DNA of 44,485 bases from Megasphaera sp. (GTDB taxonomy: Bacteria; Bacillota; Negativicutes; Veillonellales; Megasphaeraceae), in NCBI GenBank assembly GCA_022641375.1, contig JALCDF010000008.1:1-44485 (forward strand). Reading direction: 5' to 3'. A program made the position numbers and the translations under genes. Below, piece by piece: positions 33,470 to 42,529 of the stretch. Every line of letters starts with the position of its first letter. Position 1 is the stretch's first letter. Below the pieces are notes generated by a model. The model was not told where the DNA came from. It saw nothing but the letters and a program-made list of their open reading frames with translations, and did no database searches.

Positions 33470-34652
33470 AGTCCATAATGGACATCCTCTTGTATATCTT
33501 GATAATGCGGCAACGACACAAAAACCGTATCAGGTGATCCATGCCATCGTAGATGTATTGGAACATCATAATGGCAATCCGCATCGCGGCGCCCATGTCC
33601 TCAGTGTCGAAGCGTCACAGCTGTATGATGACGCCCGCGAAGCGGTCCGTAAATTTATCAATGCCAACTATGCGGAAGAAGTCATTTTTGTCCGCAATAC
33701 GACAGAAGCATTGAATCTGGTAGCCCGCAGCTATGCGGAAACGCATCTTCATGCCGGGGATAAAATCGTCATTCCTATTTCAGAACATCACGCCAATCTG
33801 GTGACCTGGCAGCGGGTGGCCCGTGTTACCGGAGCAAAACTGGTATATATGTATCTCGACGACGAAGGTCATTTTACCGATGAGGATTTTGCCAAGATCG
33901 ATGATAAGACCAAAATCGTGGCCTTTGCTGCCGTCAGCAATGTACTGGGTATGAAGCGGCCTATTGAAAAGGTAATCCGCAAAGCCCATGCCGTCGGTGC
34001 TATTACCGTGCTGGACGGAGCCCAGGCGGCGCCGCATATGAAGAGCGATGTCCAAAAATGGGATTGTGATTTCTATGCATTCTCAGGCCATAAGATGTGC
34101 GGCTCTGCTGGTACAGGCGTGTTATATGGGAAACGGGATCTGCTCAATGATATGGAACCGTTCCTATTGGGCGGCGATATGATCGAATATGTACAGGAAC
34201 AAACGACGACGTTTAATGTGCTCCCCTTTAAATTTGAAGCCGGTACAGAAAACGTGGAAGGCGCCGTTGCACTTCATGCGGCCATCGATTATCTGGAAGA
34301 CATCGGGTTTGATGCCATTGGGGAACAGGAACATGAACTGACAGCCCGCTGTCTGGAAGGTATGAAGAAACTGCCTTATATTCATATTATCGGCAGTACG
34401 GATCCGAATGAAAAGACCGGCGTCATTTCGTTTACGATGGATGGCGTCCATCCGCATGATGTGGCGACGATCCTGGACAGCTATGGCATTGCTATCCGGT
34501 CGGGCCATCATTGTGCGCAGCCGTTGGCAGCGCATATCCATGCCGAAGCTTCCAATCGGGTCAGCTTCTATATCTATAATATGGTGGAAGAAGTAGACTA
34601 TTTTCTCAGCAAATTGCCGTTAGTGCGTAAACAGATGGGATTCAAAGACTAA
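33432..34652 (+). CDS. sufS: Cysteine desulfurase SufS
   Basis: PLP enzyme that takes sulfur from cysteine for cluster assembly. The 406 residues begin [31 protein letters not shown], a class II desulfurase start. PLP lysine is K221 in [10 protein letters not shown], and the persulfide cysteine is C361 in [12 protein letters not shown] 33432 gives the family-standard N-terminus; the frame runs further upstream inside sufD without a matching start. Sulfur is probably passed to SufU, encoded next. Confidence 0.95.
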   Translation: [406 protein letters not shown]

Positions 34653-34666
34653 GAGGTGCCGGAAAA

Positions 34667-35107
34667 ATGGAAAATATGAATGAATTGTATTCTGATATCA
34701 TCCTGGAACATAATCAGAATCAGGAAAACAAACGGGAACTGACGCCTTTTACACTTCAGGAACACGGCCATAATCCCAGCTGTGGCGATGACATCACCCT
34801 GCGTGCTGATATTGAGGACGGCGTCATTAAAGATGCGGCGTATACGGGGCATGGTTGTGCTATCAGTCAGGCGTCAGCAGATATCATGATTGATCTCATT
34901 AAAGGCAAGACTGTTGAAGAAGCGATGCGCCTGATCAATCTCTTTTTGGAAATGATCAAACGGGAAATAACGGACGATGACGAATTAGAAGCATTAGAAG
35001 ATGCCATTGCGCTGAAGAACATTTCCAATATGCCAGCCCGGGTGAAGTGTGCTGTCCTGGCATGGCATACATTGAAAGAAGCCATTGAAAAAGGGAAGAA
35101 AAAATAG
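34667..35107 (+). CDS. sufU: Fe-S assembly sulfur-transfer protein SufU
   Basis: Zinc-dependent sulfurtransferase that accepts sulfur from SufS in Firmicutes. The 146 residues carry the metal-site residues C39 (NPSCGDD, with D41), C64 (GHGCAISQ) and C128 (RVKCAVLAWH). The stretch between C64 and C128 has the extra helices that separate SufU from IscU scaffolds. GAGGTG precedes the ATG. It is the last suf gene and faces a bidirectional terminator. Confidence 0.94.
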   Translation: MENMNELYSDIILEHNQNQENKRELTPFTLQEHGHNPSCGDDITLRADIEDGVIKDAAYTGHGCAISQASADIMIDLIKGKTVEEAMRLINLFLEMIKREITDDDELEALEDAIALKNISNMPARVKCAVLAWHTLKEAIEKGKKK

Positions 35108-35129
35108 AAGGACAGTATATATGGATGAC

Positions 35130-35176
35130 AAATCCCCTGCCATGATGAACATGTGAATCATCATGACAGGGGATTT
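35130..35176 (+). terminator. Bidirectional terminator between sufU and lgt
   Basis: Bases 35130-35148 pair with 35158-35176 (18 pairs, one mismatch) around a nine-base loop. The genes on both sides converge on it, and the stem starts with AAATCCCC and ends with GGGGATTT, so it can serve both strands. Confidence 0.82.
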
Positions 35177-35202
35177 GCATAATTGCGGTATAGTTTGTAA
35201 AT

Positions 35203-35994
35203 TTAAGATATTCCGGCGGAATCTGTCGTTCCCTTGAATTGCAGATAGATGAATACGATGGCCGCAATGGACAAGGCGATGATACTGGTCATCTGGGCAG
35301 ATTTAAGAAGCCCCAGGGTGAGATTGACATAGTCACCCCGAAGCATTTCCAGGAAAAATCGTTCGATAGAATACAGCATGACATACAGACAAAAGACCTG
35401 GCCTTTTTTATGAGGGAAAGAACTATAGAACAATAAGGCCACAAAGACCAGGATATCACATTGTCCTTCCCAGACTTCTGCCGGCCACAACGGTTGATTG
35501 CCATACGTGTGATATGCCAGTGTCGTTTCCGGGTAAACAATGCCGAAATTCCCGCCGGTAGGGTGCCCGAAAGCATCGCCGTTCATCAGATTGGCCATGC
35601 GTCCGATAGATTGCCCGATGATAATGGCAGGAGCCAGCAGGTCACCGAAAGCCCAGGTGTCAATGTGATAATACCGTGTGTATAAAATACCGGCAATGGC
35701 GCCGAATATAAGACCGCCCTGAATGGCCATGCCGCCCTGCCAGACAAAGGGGATTTCTGTTAAATGATTATGATAGTAGGCCCAGTCAAAGAAAAAAACA
35801 TCCCATAACCTGCCGCCGACGATGCCGGCCAGGCCGCAGTACATGGTGAAATCAAATATATGGATATGCCAGCCGCGGCCATCCCGTTTCATGATATAAT
35901 AGGCGACGATTCCGGCCGATACGATACCCAGCATGAATAATAAACCATACGCCCGGATGGGAAAAGATCCTATATAAAATAAATATTGATGCAA
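35203..35994 (-). CDS. lgt: Phosphatidylglycerol-prolipoprotein diacylglyceryl transferase Lgt
   Basis: Membrane enzyme that adds diacylglycerol to the lipobox cysteine of prolipoproteins. The 263 residues span about seven helices and contain AYGLLFMLGI, WQGGMAIQGGLIFG, the signature GQSIGRMANLMNGDAFGHPTG, and SIERFFLEMLRGD near the end. The histidine of the E. coli HGG loop is glutamine here, as other Firmicutes also differ there. Start is a TTG (minus strand) with GAGGAGG eight bases before; a longer in-frame extension to 36081 is unlikely. It is the only minus-strand gene in the window. Confidence 0.93.
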   Translation of the reverse strand: MHQYLFYIGSFPIRAYGLLFMLGIVSAGIVAYYIMKRDGRGWHIHIFDFTMYCGLAGIVGGRLWDVFFFDWAYYHNHLTEIPFVWQGGMAIQGGLIFGAIAGILYTRYYHIDTWAFGDLLAPAIIIGQSIGRMANLMNGDAFGHPTGGNFGIVYPETTLAYHTYGNQPLWPAEVWEGQCDILVFVALLFYSSFPHKKGQVFCLYVMLYSIERFFLEMLRGDYVNLTLGLLKSAQMTSIIALSIAAIVFIYLQFKGTTDSAGIS

Positions 35995-36019
35995 TACAAA
36001 AGCCTCCTCTGTGGTATAA

Positions 36020-36074
36020 TAATAACCATGTATGTTATTATACATGATTTGATTTTTTTTTTCAGTACTATAAT
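36020..36074. promoter_or_regulatory. Divergent lgt / GH18 intergenic region with palindromes and -10 boxes
   Basis: TATAAT at 36069-36074 is a good -10 for the GH18 gene but without a clear -35. TAATAAC (36020-36026) pairs with GTTATTA (36034-36040), and CATGTAT (36027-36033) with ATACATG (36040-36046), so two alternative palindromes overlap here. On the minus strand the same stretch offers TATAAT-like boxes for lgt. Confidence 0.35.
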
Positions 36075-36095
36075 TTATCATAGGAGCGTTTATAT

Positions 36096-37661
36096 ATGAC
36101 TTATTACGTATCTTTGCGGACAGCCTGTCTGGCAGCGGTATTATGTCTGGCTGTCAGTACGGTTATGGCAGCGTCTGGTCCATCGAAAGCGGATGACCCG
36201 GCATTTGTTGTCCCCAAAGTATCGAATCCTATTCCGGCGGAAGAAATAAAAGACCTGCAAATTATCGAAGATAAAGGCCGTTGGCTTGTTTCGGATAAAG
36301 CACTGGAACAATATGGTGTATATCCGGCCAATGAAAAGAAGGGAACCTATTGGTTCCGCCTGCCGCCGGCTAATGATGGGCAGACCTTGTGGAATACGGA
36401 ACAGGTACCACTGGTTTTACCGGGGCAGGCCGTCAAAAATGGCCGGACGATTAACATCCGGTATGTACGCCGTCCCCTGGGCATCAGTTATGTCCTGGGC
36501 GAAGGGCAGAACGAATTGCTGCCGCCGGCGAAGGCAACACGAACGGCTCCCTTGTTGCAGAATCTGGATGAACCCGTCAGCGAATCAAAAGATATCTTTA
36601 AAGGGAATGCAGCCGACGAAAAAGTCGGGCTGGCCTTATTTTGGGATCCGGTCATGGATGAAAATGCCGATTTTCACCCTGTACCAGCCAAAAAATCGGT
36701 CATGTCACCCTGTGCCTTCCGCTTGTCTACAAAAGGGGTAGAATTGCGTGACCCTGATTTTGCCATGCTTGCCGGTGCATATCATGAAAATGGGTATGCG
36801 ATGTGGCCGCTGATCGACAATAATTTCGACCCGCAGGAAACGCATGCGGTCTTACATGATACGGGCTTACAGGACCAGATGATACGAGAACTGGTGGGAT
36901 ACGCACTATTATACCAGTTCAAAGGGTATAATATCGATTTTGAAAACGTCAATTATGCAGATAAAAATGCCCTGACGGCTTTTGTGGGAAAGATGTCTGA
37001 AGCCTTTCATACCTATGGCCTGACCGTATCCATGGATGTAACGCCGCCATCGGACAGCCCGAACTGGTCTATGGTGTATGACCGTAAGAACTTAGCACCC
37101 GCTTTGGATTATGTCATGCTCATGGCCTATGACCAGACCGGCCGTACCAGTCCTGTTGCCGGCCCGGTAGCAGCCTATCCGTGGGTGGAAAAAGCGGTCC
37201 AAGATACGCTGGAACTGGTACCTGCGGATAAGGTCGTCTTGGGGATGCCTTTATATACGCGGATCTGGTATGAATCAGAGAATGGCAAGCAACTACCTAA
37301 AGATTTGAATCAATGGCCGGCGGCGGTTCATCCTTCTGCAACCCAGTCTGCCGTGTCCGGAACAGCTGGGCAGGGAAAGAAATCAACGAAACTTTTTGTA
37401 CGGACCCTGACGATGGCTGATAGTGAAGTAATCATGAAGAAATATAAGGAATATATTTCTTGGAATAATGAACTAAATCTTCATTATATGGATTTGCCTC
37501 TGATTGGAGGACACGTAAAAATATGGTTTGAAGAAGAACAGTCATTGAAGAAAAAGATTCAATTAATTTCTCGATACCGTTTAAGCGGTGCAAGTTTTTG
37601 GAGAAAAGGCTTTGAATCTCAACAGTTTTGGCAAAGATTTGCTAAACATGAATTGACTTGA
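36096..37661 (+). CDS. Secreted GH18-family glycosidase (YaaH/SleL-like)
   Basis: The 521-residue product has a signal peptide (about 1-25, TACLAAVLCLAVSTVMAA), an unassigned N-terminal region and a GH18 barrel. The catalytic strand is GYNIDFENVNY with glutamate E283; TVSMDVTPP, DYVMLMAYDQTG and VLGMPLYTRIWYE are further GH18 blocks, and GASFWRKGFES ends it. The family cleaves N-acetylglucosamine polymers; spore-lytic and wall-processing members look alike, so a peptidoglycan substrate is likely but not shown. There is no LysM repeat. From about 37430 the gene turns AT-rich while the protein stays in family. Confidence 0.85.
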   Translation: MTYYVSLRTACLAAVLCLAVSTVMAASGPSKADDPAFVVPKVSNPIPAEEIKDLQIIEDKGRWLVSDKALEQYGVYPANEKKGTYWFRLPPANDGQTLWNTEQVPLVLPGQAVKNGRTINIRYVRRPLGISYVLGEGQNELLPPAKATRTAPLLQNLDEPVSESKDIFKGNAADEKVGLALFWDPVMDENADFHPVPAKKSVMSPCAFRLSTKGVELRDPDFAMLAGAYHENGYAMWPLIDNNFDPQETHAVLHDTGLQDQMIRELVGYALLYQFKGYNIDFENVNYADKNALTAFVGKMSEAFHTYGLTVSMDVTPPSDSPNWSMVYDRKNLAPALDYVMLMAYDQTGRTSPVAGPVAAYPWVEKAVQDTLELVPADKVVLGMPLYTRIWYESENGKQLPKDLNQWPAAVHPSATQSAVSGTAGQGKKSTKLFVRTLTMADSEVIMKKYKEYISWNNELNLHYMDLPLIGGHVKIWFEEEQSLKKKIQLISRYRLSGASFWRKGFESQQFWQRFAKHELT

Positions 37662-37681
37662 TGACGGACTCACACTATAAT
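37653..37681 (+). promoter_or_regulatory. Promoter of leuS
   Basis: TTGACT (37653-37658) and a perfect TATAAT (37676-37681) are 17 bases apart and overlap the stop codon of the GH18 gene. GACTTGATGAC occurs at 37655-37665 and again at 37691-37701. The leader of about 60 bases is too short for a T-box. Confidence 0.82.
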
Positions 37682-37748
37682 ATTAACAACGACTTGATGA
37701 CAGTCGGCAAATATGCAGACTGCTGATGTAAAATAGGAGGCCTGTGAC

Positions 37749-40232
37749 GTGGAAAAATATATTCCTCAAGAAATAGAAAAAAAATGGCAAAAAATTTGGC
37801 AGGACACAAAATGTGATTGTTGTCCTGATGATAATGGCAAACCACCATATTATGTATTGGAAATGTTCCCGTATCCTTCGGGAAATCTCCACATGGGGCA
37901 TGTCCGCAATTATACGATAGGCGATGTCATTGCCCGCTATCGTCGTATGAATGGCTACAATGTCCTTCATCCGATGGGCTATGATGCCTTTGGTATGCCT
38001 GCGGAAAATGCAGCAATCCAGCATAATATCCCGCCAGCGGAATGGACGTACAGCAATATCGAAAATATGACGCGGCAGCAAAAGGAACTCGGCTTATCGT
38101 ATGACTGGGACCGTGAAGTGGCTACGTGTCACGAAAAATATTACAAATGGACCCAGTGGGTCTTTGAACTCCTTTATAAACGGGGCCTGGCTTATCGCAA
38201 GGAAGCCAAGGTCAATTGGTGTGAACACTGCAATACCGTACTGGCGAATGAACAGGTTATTGACGGTAAATGCTGGCGTTGTGATACACCGGTCGTCAAA
38301 AAAGATTTGAAACAATGGTTCTTTAAGATTACGGACTATGCAGACCGGCTGCTGGATGATTTGAAACTGTTGCCGGGCTGGCCGGAACGTGTCAAGACGA
38401 TGCAGAAAAATTGGATCGGCCGCAGTGAAGGGGCTGATTTCACATTTGATATTCCGGAAATCAATGAAAAGTTGGAAATGTTCTCTACCCGTGTCGATAC
38501 GGTTTGCGGAGCATCGTTTGTCGTACTGGCTCCGGAACATCCATTTGTGGAACGGATCATCAAAGGAAAATCAAATGAAGCAGAATTACGGGCGTTTATC
38601 GATAAGCTGAAGAACCAAAGCGATATCGAACGTACGTCTGCAGATACAGAAAAAGAAGGTATGTTCACCGGTGCCTATGCAATCAACCCGATAACAGGGG
38701 ATAAGGTGCCTGTCTGGATAGCCAATTATGTCCTCGTTGATTACGGGACCGGGGCAGTCATGGGCGTTGCCGGTCATGACCAGCGTGACTTTGAATTCTG
38801 TAAAAAATATGATATTCCTATCCGGTACGTCATTCAGGATCCGGAAGGAAAAATCGATTATAGCTGTGATATCAAAGAAGCGTACACCGGTCCGGGATAC
38901 CTGATTAATTCCGGTGAATTTAACGGCTTGTCGATCAGCGATGGCCAGAAAGCCATTGTAAAATGGCTGGAAGAGCATCATCGCGGTCATGCGACCGTTA
39001 CATACCGCCTTCGTGACTGGCTGATTTCCCGTCAGCGGTATTGGGGTGCACCGATTCCGGTTGTCTATTGTCCTAAATGTGGTGAACAGCTGGTTCCGGA
39101 AGATCAATTGCCGGTTAAATTGCCGGAAGATGTTACCTTTACGGCCGGCGCGGTGTCTCCGTTGGCGACAAGTGAAAAGTTCATACATTGTACCTGTCCA
39201 AAGTGCGGCGGCCCGGCTACCCGGGAAACGGATACGATTGATACCTTTGTCTGCTCGTCCTGGTATTTCCTCCGGTATATCGATGCCCGCAATGATAAAC
39301 AGGCATGGGATCCGAAGAAAGCCAATCATTGGATGAATGTCGATCAATATATCGGCGGCATCGAACATGCTGTCCTGCATTTGATGTATTCCCGGTTCTT
39401 CATGAAAGTATTCCATGATGCCGGTTTGTGTGATGCTGTTGAACCATTTGAACGCCTCCTGACACAAGGGATGGTACTCCTCGATGGCAGCAAGATGTCC
39501 AAGTCCAAAGGCAATGTCGTATCGCCGGAAGAAATAGTCAATACCTATGGTGCTGATACGGGCCGGTTGTTTATCTTGTTTGCGGCACCGCCGGAACGTG
39601 ACCTGGCCTGGTCTGAAACGGGTGTAGAAGGTTCTTTCCGTTTCCTGAACCGTGTATGGCGGATTGTCCATCAGTTCAATGAATTATCGGCGAACGGGGA
39701 AGATGCAAGCCGTCCGTATACGAAAGATGAAAAAGAACTTCGTTTCCAGGAATTCACATCATTGGCTAAGGTAACAGAAGATATCAAAGGCACCGATGGT
39801 CATTATGCGTTAAATACGGCTGTCAGTTCCATCATGGAATATGTCAATGCCATGTATTCCTATGTAGATAAGAATACGACGATCCGGAAAGATATTGCAG
39901 TGGAATTAAACACCAATCTGTTAAAGGTGCTGGCTCCGTTTACACCGCATATTACGGAAGAATTGTGGCAGGATTGCGGCTTCAGCGGTTCTGTCCATCA
40001 GCAGGATTGGCCGGTCATCGATAAAGGCGCTCTTGTTGTGGATGAAATCGAACTGCCGATTCAGATCAATGGCAAAGTACGGGACCGAATCAAAGTATCC
40101 GTAGATGTCAGTAAGGAAGAATTGCAGGATAAAGTATTTACCCTGCCGCGGGTCCAGGAATTTACAGAAGGCAAAACTGTCGTAAAATTTATCCTTGTTC
40201 CCAAGAAAATTATTAATATCGTCGTGAAATAA
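37749..40232 (+). CDS. leuS: Leucyl-tRNA synthetase
   Basis: Class I synthetase that charges tRNA-Leu. The 827 residues include the HIGH motif as HMGH in PYPSGNLHMGHVRNY (about residues 41-55), an editing domain (CP1, with TVCGASFVVLAPEHP and DYGTGAVMGVAGHDQRDFEF), zinc-type cysteines (YCPKCGEQL, CTCPKCGGP) and KMSKS starting at K582. The start is GTG with AGGAGG eight bases before it. The C-terminal domain ends VPKKIINIVVK, as in bacterial LeuRS. It has a clear promoter of its own. Confidence 0.97.
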   Translation: MEKYIPQEIEKKWQKIWQDTKCDCCPDDNGKPPYYVLEMFPYPSGNLHMGHVRNYTIGDVIARYRRMNGYNVLHPMGYDAFGMPAENAAIQHNIPPAEWTYSNIENMTRQQKELGLSYDWDREVATCHEKYYKWTQWVFELLYKRGLAYRKEAKVNWCEHCNTVLANEQVIDGKCWRCDTPVVKKDLKQWFFKITDYADRLLDDLKLLPGWPERVKTMQKNWIGRSEGADFTFDIPEINEKLEMFSTRVDTVCGASFVVLAPEHPFVERIIKGKSNEAELRAFIDKLKNQSDIERTSADTEKEGMFTGAYAINPITGDKVPVWIANYVLVDYGTGAVMGVAGHDQRDFEFCKKYDIPIRYVIQDPEGKIDYSCDIKEAYTGPGYLINSGEFNGLSISDGQKAIVKWLEEHHRGHATVTYRLRDWLISRQRYWGAPIPVVYCPKCGEQLVPEDQLPVKLPEDVTFTAGAVSPLATSEKFIHCTCPKCGGPATRETDTIDTFVCSSWYFLRYIDARNDKQAWDPKKANHWMNVDQYIGGIEHAVLHLMYSRFFMKVFHDAGLCDAVEPFERLLTQGMVLLDGSKMSKSKGNVVSPEEIVNTYGADTGRLFILFAAPPERDLAWSETGVEGSFRFLNRVWRIVHQFNELSANGEDASRPYTKDEKELRFQEFTSLAKVTEDIKGTDGHYALNTAVSSIMEYVNAMYSYVDKNTTIRKDIAVELNTNLLKVLAPFTPHITEELWQDCGFSGSVHQQDWPVIDKGALVVDEIELPIQINGKVRDRIKVSVDVSKEELQDKVFTLPRVQEFTEGKTVVKFILVPKKIINIVVK

Positions 40233-40296
40233 GGTGCGGCTGATCGGTTTGCGTTAACGAAAATAGTATATTGCGCTGTGCATCAGTGCAGAACTG

Positions 40297-40333
40297 CTGC
40301 AAGGGACTGTCATTCAGCCTCTTGCAGTTTTTT
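40297..40333 (+). terminator. Rho-independent terminator after leuS
   Basis: CTGCAAG at 40297-40303 pairs with CTTGCAG at 40321-40327, followed by six Ts. The NUDIX start codon lies only 13 bases after the T-run, so this may act as a partial terminator. Confidence 0.75.
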
Positions 40334-40345
40334 AGAAAGGACATC

Positions 40346-40960
40346 ATGAATCATAAACCCTGGCCGGACCGCATCGTCCGGCAAAATACCTGTATGAATA
40401 CGGCCCAGACGGCTGTTTTGGTCCCGGTTGTAATGGTGGATGGGGAAGAACATCTCCTCTTCGAAGTACGTAGCAGCCGGCTGAGCTGGCAGCCGGGTGA
40501 TATCTGTTTTCCCGGCGGCGGCATCGAAAAAACGGATGCCAGTTCTTTGGATGCGGCATTGCGGGAAACGTGGGAGGAAATCGGCGTTCCGGCGTCACAA
40601 ATCCATGTACTGGCACCGCTGGATTATATGGAATCGCCGGTGGGCGTCACCGTATGGCCTTTTGCGGCCTTTGTCGAGGCTGATTCCTTCACGATCAATA
40701 CCGACGAAATCACGGAAATATTTACGGTCCCTGTAGACTGGTTCATATCCCGGGAACCGGAAATCCATCAAATCGAAATGGCGACGCGGCCGGCAAAGGG
40801 ATTCCCGGCCGATATGATGTTATCAAAGCAGCAGGGATGGAAAAAACGGCGTACCTATGACGTACTGCTTTATCGATATGGCAATCGGATCATTTGGGGG
40901 ATCACGGCTCATATCATCGCTAATTTCTTACAAATACGGGGACAGATAAATGATTTGTGA
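40346..40960 (+). CDS. NUDIX hydrolase, CoA pyrophosphatase (NudL-like)
   Basis: The 204-residue product has the CoA pyrophosphatase version of the Nudix signature: LSWQPGDICFPGGGIEK followed by SLDAALRETWEEIGV with the metal-binding REtxEE. Such enzymes split CoA and derivatives into phosphopantetheine and 3',5'-ADP. GAAAGG precedes ATG 40346; an upstream in-frame extension to 40271 crosses the terminator and lacks a ribosome site. It lies after leuS, apparently without its own promoter. Confidence 0.88.
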   Translation: MNHKPWPDRIVRQNTCMNTAQTAVLVPVVMVDGEEHLLFEVRSSRLSWQPGDICFPGGGIEKTDASSLDAALRETWEEIGVPASQIHVLAPLDYMESPVGVTVWPFAAFVEADSFTINTDEITEIFTVPVDWFISREPEIHQIEMATRPAKGFPADMMLSKQQGWKKRRTYDVLLYRYGNRIIWGITAHIIANFLQIRGQINDL

Positions 40961-41177
40961 AATAAAGCTCTAAATCATAGACGGCTGTATATGACAGAAT
41001 ATAATCTTAAAAAGATGCCGATGAGATAGGATGCGATACGGGTATATGTCATACTATATATAGAAAAATGCATCTAAATATGGTGAAAAACAGGTTTAAG
41101 TAGTACTAAAAAGACTAGCAAATGAATACCTATTACTAAATTGAATAGTGACATTGACCCTTAGTTTCTTTTTTCTA
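40961..41177. other. AT-rich intergenic stretch without a recognised gene
   Basis: No open frame with a ribosome site was seen. Two near-identical decamers, GTATATGACA (40987-40996) and GTATATGTCA (41042-41051), and a lone TATAAT at 41000-41005 without -35 occur here. It leads into the bcd promoter. Confidence 0.5.
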
Positions 41178-41206
41178 TTGATTTAATTTGTGAAAAGATG
41201 TACAAT
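41178..41206 (+). promoter_or_regulatory. Promoter of bcd-etfBA
   Basis: TTGATT (41178-41183) and TACAAT (41201-41206) are 17 bases apart. A leader of roughly 95 bases follows, with a small six-pair hairpin TTGTGT/ACACAA around 41229-41249 and AAGGAGAG before bcd. Confidence 0.72.
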
Positions 41207-41308
41207 TTAAATGTAAGCATTAAAGGCTTGTGTATGGTAAAAACACAACCAAGGATTATTTCTTAGTCTTCACTATTTAACACATATTTTTAAGGAGAGT
41301 GGAAAAAC

Positions 41309-42451
41309 ATGGATTTTGAATTGGATGATGTTCAACAGGAATTTGTAAGATTAGCACACAACTTTGGCGAAAAGAAATTGGCACCGACGATTATGGAACG
41401 TGACCACAAAGGTATTTATGATGAAAACCTTATCCAGGAATTACTGGACATGGGCATGGGCGGCATTTACTTCCCAGAACAGTATGCTGGTGCTGAAGCA
41501 GACGTTTTGAGCTATATCCTCGTTGTTGAAGAATTAGCTAAATACGATGCTGGCGTTTCTATCACATTGTCTGGCACGGTTTCCCTTTGCGCTAACCCGA
41601 TTTGGCAGTTTGGTACAGATGCTCAGAAAGAAAAATACCTCACTCCGCTTTGCGAAGGCACAAAACTCGGTGCATTCGGCTTGACCGAACCAAACGCTGG
41701 GACAGATGCTTCCGGCCAGCAGACTGTAGCAACCAAAGATGAAAATGGCGACTACATCCTGAATGGTTCCAAAATCTTTATCACTAACGGCGGCGCTGCT
41801 GACATCTATGTCGTATTCGCAATGACCGACAAATCCAAAGGCAACCATGGCATTACTGCTTTCATCATTGAAAAAGATATGCCTGGCTTCACATTTGGTA
41901 AAAAAGAAGACAAAATGGGCATCCATACTTCTCAGACCGAAGAATTGATTTTCCAGGACGTAAAAGTTCCTAAAGAAAACCTCCTCGGCCAAGAAGGCAA
42001 AGGCTTCAAGATTGCTATGATGACCTTGGACGGCGGCCGTATCGGCGTTGCTGCTCAGGCTCTCGGCATTGCAGAAGCAGCTTTGGCAGATGCAGTTGAA
42101 TACTCCAAACAGCGTGTACAGTTTGGCCGCCCGATTTGCAAATTCCAGTCCGTTTCCTTTAAACTGGCTGACATGAAGATGCAGATTGAAGCAGCTCGTA
42201 ACCTCGTTTACAAAGCAGCTACACGTAAACAGGCTGGTATTCCGTTCTCCATTGATGCAGCTATCGCTAAGAGAGTTGCTTCTGATGTTGCTATGCGCGT
42301 TTCCACAGAAGCAGTTCAGATCTTCGGTGGTTATGGCTACAGCGAAGAATATCCGGCTGCCCGTCATATGCGTGATGCTAAGATTACACAGATTTATGAA
42401 GGCACCAACGAAGTTCAGCTGATGGTAACAGCAGGTTCTTTGTTACGGTAA
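41309..42451 (+). CDS. bcd: Butyryl-CoA dehydrogenase (short-chain acyl-CoA dehydrogenase)
   Basis: FAD enzyme that reduces crotonyl-CoA to butyryl-CoA with electrons from EtfAB. The 380 residues show AFGLTEPNAGTDASGQQ, LNGSKIFITNGGAADIYV, the MMTLDGGRIGVAAQALGIAEAAL helix region, AVQIFGGYGYSEEYPAARHMRDAKITQIYEGTNEV and catalytic glutamate E364 within YEGTNE. It is very similar to what I recall of the Megasphaera elsdenii enzyme. It leads etfB and etfA. Codon use is clearly adapted to high expression (many GCT, GGC, TTC, AAC) compared with the genes to the left. Confidence 0.94.
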   Translation: MDFELDDVQQEFVRLAHNFGEKKLAPTIMERDHKGIYDENLIQELLDMGMGGIYFPEQYAGAEADVLSYILVVEELAKYDAGVSITLSGTVSLCANPIWQFGTDAQKEKYLTPLCEGTKLGAFGLTEPNAGTDASGQQTVATKDENGDYILNGSKIFITNGGAADIYVVFAMTDKSKGNHGITAFIIEKDMPGFTFGKKEDKMGIHTSQTEELIFQDVKVPKENLLGQEGKGFKIAMMTLDGGRIGVAAQALGIAEAALADAVEYSKQRVQFGRPICKFQSVSFKLADMKMQIEAARNLVYKAATRKQAGIPFSIDAAIAKRVASDVAMRVSTEAVQIFGGYGYSEEYPAARHMRDAKITQIYEGTNEVQLMVTAGSLLR

Positions 42452-42468
42452 TTTAGACATGTTTGAAG

Positions 42469-42496
42469 CAGGCTTGGCCGATTACGACCAAGCCTG
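42469..42496 (+). other. Intercistronic hairpin between bcd and etfB
   Basis: CAGGCTTGG at 42469-42477 pairs perfectly with CCAAGCCTG at 42488-42496 around a ten-base loop. It is followed by TTAAATAAAAG, not a T-run, so it is more likely an mRNA-protecting or weak attenuating element than a full terminator. Confidence 0.65.
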
Positions 42497-42529
42497 TTAA
42501 ATAAAAGATATTTTAGGAGGCAAACGTAA

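Noticed and set aside
35995-36081. Longer Lgt N-terminus
   Set aside because: GAGGAGG lies eight bases before TTG 35994, and the extension is polar and unlike Lgt.
37682-37748. T-box riboswitch before leuS
   Set aside because: The leader from the promoter is only about 60 bases and has no T-box sequence or terminator.
38586-39671. A 361-residue minus-strand open frame inside leuS
   Set aside because: Fully opposite to LeuRS catalytic motifs; a coding shadow.
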